NCBI GenBank assembly: GCA_035222895.1
Contig: JAVYIG010002521.1
Coordinates: 178,832-242,831, forward strand
Direction of reading: 5' to 3'
From: Strongylocentrotus droebachiensis
Lineage: Eukaryota > Echinodermata > Echinoidea > Camarodonta > Strongylocentrotidae
DNA: 64,000 bases
The position numbers were made by a program, and so were the translations under genes. The notes beneath the pieces were generated by a model. That model did not search any database. It had not been told where the DNA came from and worked only from the letters and a program-made list of their open reading frames with translations. Each line of letters opens with the position of its first letter. Position 1 is the stretch's first letter. This document shows, one piece after another, positions 56,256-64,000 of this stretch.

Positions 56256-58624
56256 ATAATTAGAATTTGACTATTTAGTTAATTAATAACAAAAAATAAC
56301 CTAAATAAGGGTGGTCCGCTCTCTCTAGGGTTATTCACTGAGTTCTGGCTGAAGGGTGAAATTTTGGGTTATATACCTATGTCCAAATATTGCATACTTT
56401 TGCTTTGAGGTTCCCCTTTCTATGTGCCCCCTTTTCCAGAAAGTGTCCTCGTTTTTTAGTGCCCCCCCCCCCCCACTTTGAAAGACGCTCCGCAGCCCCC
56501 TGACTCTAAGGCTTTGCACTGAAATTACGGCTGAAAGGTAATATGCAAAAGTCAAGAAAACAAACATGTTTTCATAAAATTAAAGGTATTATAGACTATA
56601 AGAAACTATCATATTTGAAAATGAAAATGATTAGTATTGATCATCACACACCGATAATTCAGCAATATGAACTAGCACTTAACTGTCAAACGAAAGAGAA
56701 AATTAAGTTTCTTTCTTACCTGTAAACAGGCTGCTCTGCTTTACTATCAACTTTGGGAATCTCTGTTTCTAGCAAATGAAGTTGAGATCGAAAGAGGAGG
56801 CATTGACCGAAAATTGCAACCGCTCCCAGCACCAATCAACCGTTTTATGTACAAACTTCAGTGAGCCAGGTTATTATCAAAGCGCTTTACGATTGTTCTG
56901 TGCAATGAACCGAGAGTGGGATTTCCCAATTATTTTCCCAACGTTAATCTTCTTCTTCTTCTAGTGTAAATGCTACTTCAAGGTGATGAAGATAAACGCA
57001 CTGATTGTGTGTATATATGTGTAGACTTTCACATATCCTGTTATTCCACATTTTAACTTTTTGTTTTTGTTGTGCAGGTGCATATAAACATGTGTAAGTA
57101 AAAACATTTCCGGTCTTGTAGACATTACATCTGCATCCCACTCAAGAAGACCTTGAAGGCATCAAGAGAGGGGTATTGGGCTGGGTCCTGTGGGAGGTTG
57201 TTCCAGTCCTTGCAGGTTCTTGGAAAGAAGGAAGAAGCATAGGTCTGACTACTGCAGTGGAATGTCCTAAAACGAAATCCATGTCCTTTTGTTGTTGATG
57301 TCAGTGTGTGTGTTCAACGGCAAAAATGAGTGAGAAGAATGACTATACCGTCAAGATGTCAGTTTTATTGACTTTGAGAAGGGTAGTGAAGTGAAGGGGT
57401 GTATTTTATGTTCTATTGTTCTGCGGATGTAGAACTAGAGATTGGGTTGTTCGGATGAGCAAATAAAATAAATAAATCATTGCTGAAATATGTAACAATT
57501 CTGTAAAGAAAAAGAAAAAATATTTCTCAAAAAAGGGGTATTTTCTGCTAGATCCCTGATTGCAGAAGATAGTTTTGTTTCGATCTGCACAATTAAGTTC
57601 CATGATCGTTTAGAGGTGCTTTGTGCTTACTGCACAATAAATAAATAGAGGTCATCAGTAGTATCGATAAGATGGCACTACCGTAAAATATTGCGAATAA
57701 GTAGGACCCAACACGTGTCTCTGACATGGAAACTGCTTCAGTTGTGTTTTACATTCAATTTCCAGTATTTATTTATTTATTTATTCATGTCTTCTTTATG
57801 AAAACAGGGTGGTCCATTTAAGCCGCAAGGCCTGCTTTCCAAAGGAGCCCTGCAATTATTCGTGTTAGATAGGTGAAAGGATCTGCTAAATCTCTTCTTT
57901 TTTTTAAATTATCAGGTAGGGGCTTATATCATGCTGTTCTGGTAATCACACCTTCGTAGTACAGAACATCCTAAGCGGAGAGCCTCTGATGTTTCCAAAA
58001 TGATATCTAGTTTTCTTTATGTAAATAGTGTTGCTTGTAATGTTGCCCGTATTGCAAACATATCACAATAGACAACAAAATGTATATATATATCAATATG
58101 TATTGCTACTATGGGTTGTATTTAGTACAGATATATTTATAATAAAATTAAAATTTCTACATAAAACTACAATTCTAATGAATTGATAATACGATATTTA
58201 ACAACGTTCTAAAATATTATCTAATTATGGATGATTTTTTTTTTCCTTCGATCTGTGGTTGATATAAATCAGGGAAATAAAATAATCGATCATCTGTTTG
58301 GAGCCATACGGGTGTTAACATACATGTGTCTATACATTATTAACACAGAGTTATGCCCTTCTGGCTCTAAACAGACAATTTCGTCTTCTAATATTTACAA
58401 TAGTAAACCGGTATACACGCAAACAATAATTATACCATTCATATATCTTAGGACTGAATTTAAAGGAATACATTGAAAATTATCATGAAAATACATAATC
58501 ATAGTTAATTAAAATGAAGAAGTAACACTTTAATTCTGATTTTTGAGAAAGATAAACGTCATCATCATTTTAACAAATTTTAGAACATTAGGACACGTTT
58601 GTCAAGAAACAATTAACCACGATC
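56256..58624. other. Intergenic or gene B 5' region, no exon recognised
   Basis: Contains a C-run (56460-56474), an AT-rich 58080-58230 stretch and small ORFs without domains. If gene B starts downstream of gene A, its promoter and first exon(s) should lie between 45.1 and 58.6 kb, but I cannot identify them. Confidence 0.4.
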
Positions 58625-59171
58625 TTAATTAGGTTTCATGTACAGATAATCATCGAACGGTTCTGTTGCCCGACAAGACGCCTGTCCAAATTGATTATGG
58701 TTCAAATTTTTCGGGACAGTTGACGGAGAGGGCGTCATGTCGTTAGTAGGATTGTCAGATCTGATCGTTGACTCGTACATCTCGCCCCCTGCCAGACCAC
58801 TGGCAGAGGGGTCACAAACAGAATACTCAGGGGGGAGCGCCTCTACGCCCGCCCCGTCCATCTGAAGGGGTGCAAGATGCCGAACAGGAAGATGGGGCGC
58901 TGCCTTTGGGATTGCAGGTAGTGTTCCGAACCTGCTACCTTTCTCAAGAGAACCTGCGATACGTGTCGCGTACATCGATATGTAGTCGTTAGAGGGAAAA
59001 TCACTTGGTGACGCGTAGGTAGGATCGTCTAAACTCTTCCCTTCAGCACAGGGGTACGGCATTCCACCCGTAGCTCCCATAGATGGATGACTGACAGCAA
59101 GGTTGTTCTGCCGTTCGTTAAGCTGGACGCCATTAGTAATCAATGTATTCATTCGTTTCCTATGTACAAAC
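58625..59171 (-). CDS. Receptor gene A, last exon: cytoplasmic tail
   Basis: Terminal coding exon of the upstream paralog. Acceptor CTTTTATTACAG; the first base completes the lysine codon from 59695-59788; TAA at 58625-58627 ends it. The tail is 181 residues after the lysine, starting FVHRKRMNTL, clearly longer than the 111 residues of gene B and little conserved with it except for a final YM motif. Tyrosine motifs: DPTYASP, NDYISMYAT, LPPEYSV (a PPxY-type WW ligand), EMYEST and C-terminal DDYLYMKPN. Proline/serine-rich between motifs. The many tyrosines suggest adaptor binding or endocytosis; function is inferred only. Part of this exon is duplicated at 1-75. Confidence 0.87.
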
Positions 59172-59217
59172 CTGTAATAAAAGTAAAGGATATGCATCAT
59201 GAAACTGCAAGAATCTC

Positions 59218-59467
59218 ACCCTTTTTGTTGGCTTATACCCCCTTCTCTCTATTTATCTCTCACTCTCTCTCCCTCGATCTTTCTCTCTCTCTCTCGATCT
59301 TTCTTTCTCTTTCTTTCTCTCTCTCTATCTTTCTCTCTCTCACATACACACACCTCACTCTCTCTCTCTCCCACTGACACACAAACACCCACGCATTAAT
59401 TTTCTATCTCTCTCTCACCCATTTTACTCACTGCCTTTCTCATAAAATTAATCGCTATCGCTCTCTT

Positions 59468-59507
<40 letters not shown>

Positions 59508-59515
59508 AATAACTC
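59218..59515. repeat. CT-rich simple sequence
   Basis: (CT)n, CTTT and CA-containing tracts in the small last intron of gene A. ORFs at 59087-59399 are compositional. Confidence 0.88.
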
Positions 59516-59694
59516 TGTATGTATTTCCCCATATTCCATCTCGTGAACACTCAACAATTGCTCTTGTGCTGATCAAATTCAATATATCGAGCCTCAGTCC
59601 TCCCTATCTACAATGCCATCTGGTAACAACATGAAAATTACCATGTTATTGTATGTATCGAATATTTGACCATGAACGCCTGATATGTACTCAC

Positions 59695-59788
59695 TTGTAA
59701 AGGAAACAGAGGAACATTCCAATTATCAGAACGAACAATCCCCCAGCCACAATGCCAATGAGAGCTCCGATCGGCAATCCATTTCCAT
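59695..59788 (-). CDS. Receptor gene A, transmembrane exon
   Basis: 94-bp exon, phase 1 in and phase 2 out, with acceptor CTCGTTTTACAG and donor GTGAGT. It encodes DGNGLPIGALIGIVAGGLFV followed by LIIGMFLCFLYK: a single transmembrane helix with glycine-rich outer half. One codon shorter than the gene B counterpart and ends in the same CFLYK. Confidence 0.88.
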
Positions 59789-60687
59789 CTGTAAAACGAG
59801 GGAGCAGTATTTGATTTGATTTGATTTGATTTATTTGCTTCTGCATCTTTTTTTCTTTCTTTTTCATCATACATTTTCATAAACATAAAATGGCTTGATA
59901 CAATATTTCAGGTATAATGTTAAACATTTAACACTGAATCGGAGACCTATATTGGACACAGGGGCAGGAGTGGTTCTAGAAGATTTATTATCATTAATAT
60001 TGTTAGTATCTTGGGGGGGGGTTCGCTAGGGGGTATGACCCACTCCCCGCCCCCTCCAACAACAACATAAGACTAGAACCTTCAATGCACAAGGTGTCAC
60101 TCTAAATAGCTTGAAAAGTTAGGCTACAGTCCAACAGACCGGAAGTTCACGGAGCCGACAATGGGCCTTCTGAGAAGTTACGCAGGATCTGGAAACCGAC
60201 TTGCTGGTCTCGCAACATTTTTGAAAGTTCACGAGACGCACATGATATTAGGGAGCCAAGTTCTAACCATTTTTTGAGCAAAGAAGGTGGCATCAATTTG
60301 CACGCCAGTAAGAGTGGTGTATTTGACAATGAGACTTCTTTGAAAAACATGAATTGTGTTGTACACTCAATTTTCCAGCACTGTATTCGTGTGAGATAAG
60401 TTGCTAACAAGCAACGGGGGAAACGGTATTCGAGTCTTCAAACTCGCCCACAAGATTAAATTCCATTTTGAAATTTGCCGTTAGATGTTCAATTTTGGGC
60501 CAAGCAAAAGCATCGATTTATAAGGACTTTAATGACAAGGCTCTTACTGTCCAAAAATGCTCCAACATAATTATGAGGCCATAGCTAGTAGGACAGCAAT
60601 AGTTACGTCACTGGAAGTCAGGCTCGTTCGAATGACTCTAATTCATGAGGCACCTAAACCGTTCATTGCAGAGAGATGGTGTCTTCG

Positions 60688-60860
60688 ATGGAACTTTATC
60701 AATTGGCCTTTAAGGCTATGTGGGTCAGCCCCCTCCCCCCTTATAGAGACGCCGTTGATTACTGGTCTGTTATGGAGCTCTATGAATTGACCTTCGAGGC
60801 TATTTATAAGGTGTGCCATCCCCACCCCTTCTTATATAGAGATGCCATATTGGTCTACAT
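60688..60860. repeat. Tandem duplication of about 90 bp
   Basis: GGAACTTTATCAATTGGCCTT near 60689 and GGAGCTCTATGAATTGACCTT near 60774 begin two diverged copies, each ending in TATA(TA)GAGA(C/T)GCC. Confidence 0.75.
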
Positions 60861-60885
60861 TACAATACATGTACAACGTTCTAAC

Positions 60886-61062
60886 CTGTTTGACAATCCA
60901 GATCAGCCAGTTGAATCCATTCTCCTGAGATCCCATCACATCTCCATACCACTGAGGCGTCTTTCTCATCACACTCTATGGTGATCAGATCCTCTGGCAT
61001 GTAAACGCTCTGAGGTTGTACAACGTGGCTAAGTGGATGGTCAGGCAAAGGACACGTGATCT
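60886..61062 (-). CDS. Receptor gene A, sushi/CCP-type exon
   Basis: 177-bp phase 1-1 exon with acceptor TTCTATTTACAG and donor GTTAGA. It encodes ITCPLPDHPLSHVVQPQSVY, then DLITIECDEK and VVWRCDGISGEWIQLADLDC: four cysteines with the same spacing as gene B (9679-9855). Roughly half of the residues are identical between the two, the best conserved region of the pair. Confidence 0.85.
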
Positions 61063-61224
61063 CTGTAAATAGAATTTATGAGGGATTTTCCCGTCATTTC
61101 ATCAATAACTGTTTGAATGTCTCATAGGTCTGGGCCGTTGTGAGAATGAGTTTATGTCTTTTAGGGAGAAGTATATCATGCACAATATTAGTAGGAGGAA
61201 GGAGGAGCCTGGAGGAGTAGTAGT

Positions 61225-61345
61225 AATACATGTACTACTACTACTACTACTAATAATAGTAGTAGTAGTAGTAGTAGACTAGTAATAGTAGTAGTAGTAG
61301 TAGTAGTAGCAGTAGTGGTAGTAGGAGATAGAGTAGGAGTAGGCC
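61225..61345. repeat. CTA/TAG trinucleotide microsatellite
   Basis: (CTA)n immediately followed by (TAG)n, forming a small palindromic pair, in the gene A intron. May again derive from a SINE tail, but no SINE body is visible. Confidence 0.85.
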
Positions 61346-62136
61346 CATATTTAGTAGTAGAAGAAGTAGTAGGCCCCGGCCCCCCACTCAGGTTTCAAAA
61401 TGACCGCATGCGTGTTGCCAAAATGTCCGGTAAAGGGGTACTTTTCGTGCAACAAAGTCCGGCCCGAGAAATGTAAAAAAAGGGGGTGTATTTGACTTTC
61501 ACCCGGAGATTTCTTTAAAAAGGGGGTGTTTTTCTCTCATCTCTTTGTAATTAAAAAAGGGGGTTATAAAATATCTTGAAGTTGAACATAGAAAAATTGA
61601 TGAAACCCCGCGATCAGATTTCAGAAATTCCTGCTAGTTTTGAAAGCTCATTCAGGATTATTTCATGAGTAAAAACATTGAGTCCCATGCACTCCCTTCC
61701 CAGTACGGCGGCAGTACGGACTTCTAAAAATCTGTGTGAGAGAGAGAGAGAGAGAGAGATAACAACAGAACGTATAGTCTGTACGGCGCATCCGCTAGCT
61801 GCACCTCAGCATGTATATCGGGCTAGGCTCGGCATCAAGCCGGGGCATGAAGATGGGGTACGTTATGAGGCGTGGGCCCTGCCAAAATTGTCATGATTGC
61901 GACGTCTTTGAGCAGGACCCACAGTCTCCTCGTTGTGGATATTGTGGCTGTCTACCTGTGGCTCACAGGGTGGCACGTTCAGGTGAGTAGTTTGATCGCA
62001 ATAGTAACACTTTCAAACTCATTTTCCAACACCCATGAAAATGAATATGTGGGACTTGGATCTAGACCTATTTAGTTTTGTACTGAAGTGTAGGCTACCC
62101 TAATTCACACACAGCTGCGTTACTTCTATCGTTTAA

Positions 62137-63336
62137 AGGGATTGGATCGCCAGTTTCCATGTGCAGAAGGCCATAATTCGCTGACACCAGACTTGGTGGA
62201 AATACCATTAATGGGGGTACAAATTTGCAAACAGCAAACCCATAGTCCAGTCAAGAATTACCCCCTAATCTCTCGGAGAGCTCGAGAGTCTTCGGGCAAA
62301 TCAAAGCATTACATAAGGTCCAATGGTCATAAAACTCAAGGCTAACCCTGGTGATTGACAACACCTGTTATTGGGTAAACACCCGAACGGTGTAGAATTC
62401 CCCATGAGAGCCGACTACTCAGTGACTTTAACAATGTAGTCTGAGATGCAAGGCCCTACATGTTATCAGTGTCTGTGATATGGTGTAATATTGAAGCCCT
62501 AAAAAGAATTGTGCTTCAAAATGATCAAGAAGAAGAACTTGAAGAAGTGCCAACCAGTAATGACAACTTTATCTGAGATGAGAGGGAGGGGGGGGGGGGA
62601 GGTGTCTGCATGTCCTGAGATAGGGGGGTACATTGAGCAGTGTTCCGGATTAAGGGGGTACATTGAGCAGTGTTCCGGATTTAGGGGGGTCTCCAAGGCA
62701 GGAAAAGCCCGTGAAAAGCCCGCGAAAGGGGGGTTCGGAAATGTTGGCAGTACTCAGATAGGGGTCTTTTCAAAAAGAGGGTACAAGCATACGCGTACCC
62801 TAAATAACACTAAGTGGGGGGGGCCGGGTAGTAGGCCTAGTGGTAGCAGTATTATTCTTCATCTTATTGTTATATATTGCTGTTACAATTATCTTTAGAA
62901 TTGTTATCACCATCATCACCGTCCCCATAATCATCATCATCATCACCATTAACATTTAAAGGGATCCGGTAACTTTGTCTTAGATCCTTTAGAAATAATC
63001 CTTGATTTAGCTCATGCTTCAATGATAATTATAAACCTTTAGGTCAGTCATGAACTCCATGACTTTTACAAGCCTATCGTCTGTCTAATTATCAAGATAT
63101 TAATGATTGGAATTACACATTTTGAAAACCGTTCGCCGGACGGTTTTCATAACACTACAGTCTATTGGGGAAAACGAGTATGTAAAGCCGGTCACTCAAA
63201 GATTTTTACTTTTTTGAGGCACTTCTTGATCACTTTGAAGCGCGATTTTTTTAGGGCTTCAATATGTAACCATATCACAGACACTGGTAACATGTAGGAC
63301 CGTGTATCTCAGATTTGACATTGTTAAACGATCCCT
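62137..63336. mobile_element. Pair of TTAA-type MITEs, family 4, inverted to each other
   Basis: The right-hand copy, 62960-63336, starts AGGGATCCGGTAAC and ends (inverted) AGGGATCGTTTAAC, flanked by TTAA at 62956-62959 and 63337-63340. A second left end, AGGGATTGGATCGCC, follows TTAA at 62133-62136. Sequence at 62408-62540 is the reverse complement of 63205-63330, so two related copies face each other. They lie in the gene A intron. Confidence 0.65.
62618..62690 (+). repeat. Short tandem duplication in a G-rich stretch
   Basis: GGGGGTACATTGAGCAGTGT occurs twice (about 62625 and 62654), after a G-run at 62587-62599. Confidence 0.8.
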
Positions 63337-63369
63337 TTAATGATTATAGTCCCGCTTGTCGATGTCTAC

Positions 63370-63486
63370 CTACCTGTTTCGCATACTCTCCCGTGTATCC
63401 TGTCTGACAGGCACACGAATAGTTCGGATCCCCGGGTACTGTACGGCAGGTCCCATACACGCATTGCACTGTAAGACATACCTCAC
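63370..63486 (-). CDS. Receptor gene A, EGF-like exon with lost sixth cysteine
   Basis: 117 bp, phase 1-1, if the donor is GTAGAC after 63370. Acceptor TTCCCTGCCTTAG. It encodes EVCLTVQCVYGTCRTVPGDP, then NYSCACQTGYTGEYAKQV. Five cysteines in EGF order; the sixth is absent. The DNA reads GAGTATGCGAAACAG; one extra T (TATTGC) would give the expected Tyr-Cys-Glu-Thr and put the usual-looking donor ACAG/GTAGGT, 4 nt earlier, in phase 1. As the sequence stands, only the second GTAG restores frame. This could be a sequencing error, an allele, or a real loss. It corresponds to the second EGF of gene B (18929-19057). Further 5' exons are beyond the window. Confidence 0.75.
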   Translation of the reverse strand: MRYVLQCNACMGPAVQYPGIRTIRVPVRQDTRESMRNR

Positions 63487-63982
63487 CTAAGGCAGGGAAA
63501 TAAAATCTTTGTTATATCATCATGACTATTATTGACATCAAAGAAAATACAACTTAATAATGTGTGCTTTTGTGACATACTGATGTTTAGTCAAAGTTTA
63601 TTTCAGATTTGAATTATTTTCAATTCTATTAGACCCTTTGGAAAATAAAATGTGCTACATCATCGGGATATAATTGTAGTCACTTTCAAATCATGTTTTT
63701 TCCAGTTTCATATATCTTGTTGAAATTATTATCTGAATATAGCATATTTTCAATTAAAGGGAAATCCACCCAAAAATGATATTGGATTTATTAACGGCTA
63801 CAGAAAAATGACAATAACCAGTTAGTGAAAGTTTAAGCAATATCCGATTAAAAATTGGAAACTTCTGAATTTGGAAGCTGTCTTCAGTGAAACACAAACT
63901 GGCAACACTTTTTTAGGGAAAATATTAATCTCTGAAGCTTTTTTTTTAGTAGACCAAACATTCATAATTATGTGGCATGAAG
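63487..63982. other. Intron of gene A, possible MITE start near 63757
   Basis: ATTAAAGGGAAATCCACCC at 63756 resembles the left end of a TTAA-type MITE (AGGGAAA...), but the other end is not in the window. Confidence 0.4.
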
Positions 63983-64000
63983 CAGTGGCGGATCCAGGGG
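63983..64000. mobile_element. Terminus of a CAGTGGCGGATCCAGG-type element
   Basis: AGTGGCGGATCCAGGGG at the very end of the window resembles the ends at 42240 and 52270. Cut by the window edge. Confidence 0.45.

Overview
This is a stretch of animal nuclear genome, about 36-40% GC by eye. It has long introns with GT-AG boundaries, a tRNA-derived SINE family, LINE reverse-transcriptase remnants, and very many fold-back and MITE-type transposons. Fold-back elements with arms of short tandem repeats and 8-bp target duplications resemble the TU elements described in sea urchins. With the sushi/EGF/YWTD receptor genes this points to an invertebrate deuterostome, most likely an echinoderm. That assignment is inference; nothing here identifies the species.

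Host genes. Two paralogous type I membrane receptor genes lie in tandem on the minus strand. The first (gene A, 58.6 kb to beyond the right edge) shows its 3' part: EGF, sushi, transmembrane and cytoplasmic-tail exons. The second (gene B, 6.8-45.1 kb) shows nine exons: a complete YWTD (LDL-receptor class B) propeller in four exons, a calcium-binding-type EGF exon, a second EGF exon, sushi, transmembrane, and a 111-residue tail. Exon lengths and phases agree between the paralogs (the sushi exon is 177 bp in both), and every junction I propose keeps the reading frame. The 5' exon(s) of gene B were not found. A 75-bp orphan at the left edge matches the gene A tail exon, so at least one more copy or fragment of the family existed. 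Both tails are tyrosine-rich (YEEI and YMNT in B; PPEY and YMKPN in A), suggesting SH2/WW-domain signalling or endocytic receptors.

Layout. 0-6.6 kb: two copies of a duplicated block, one carrying two TTAA-flanked MITEs that are absent from the other. 6.8-9.9 kb: three 3' exons of gene B. 10.8-12.8 kb: an intact SGNH-hydrolase ORF followed by degenerate tandem repeats, interpreted as a Ngaro-type (tyrosine-recombinase) retroelement remnant. 13.7-17.2 kb: a nest of palindromes. 17.4-23.1 kb: two TU-like fold-back elements flanking an EGF exon. 24.3-26.7 kb: two further inverted-repeat elements. 27.2-35.3 kb: dispersed repeats, a 3.7-kb long-TIR element with a 9-bp target duplication, and a two-hairpin element in three copies. 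35.4-39.1 kb: two propeller exons among SINE-derived CTA microsatellites and GA minisatellites. 39.6-43.8 kb: a satellite of about 110 bp with a higher-order period of about 740 bp. 44.9-45.1 kb: first visible propeller exon. 45.3-58.6 kb: MITEs, LINE and SINE remnants, no recognised host exon. 58.6-63.5 kb: gene A.

The most interesting content is (1) the tandem receptor pair with diverged signalling tails, (2) a probable 1-nt loss in the gene A EGF exon that a donor site 4 nt downstream would bring back into frame, and (3) transposon archaeology: filled/empty TTAA sites inside local duplications, and a fold-back transposon whose spacer holds monomers of the nearby satellite.
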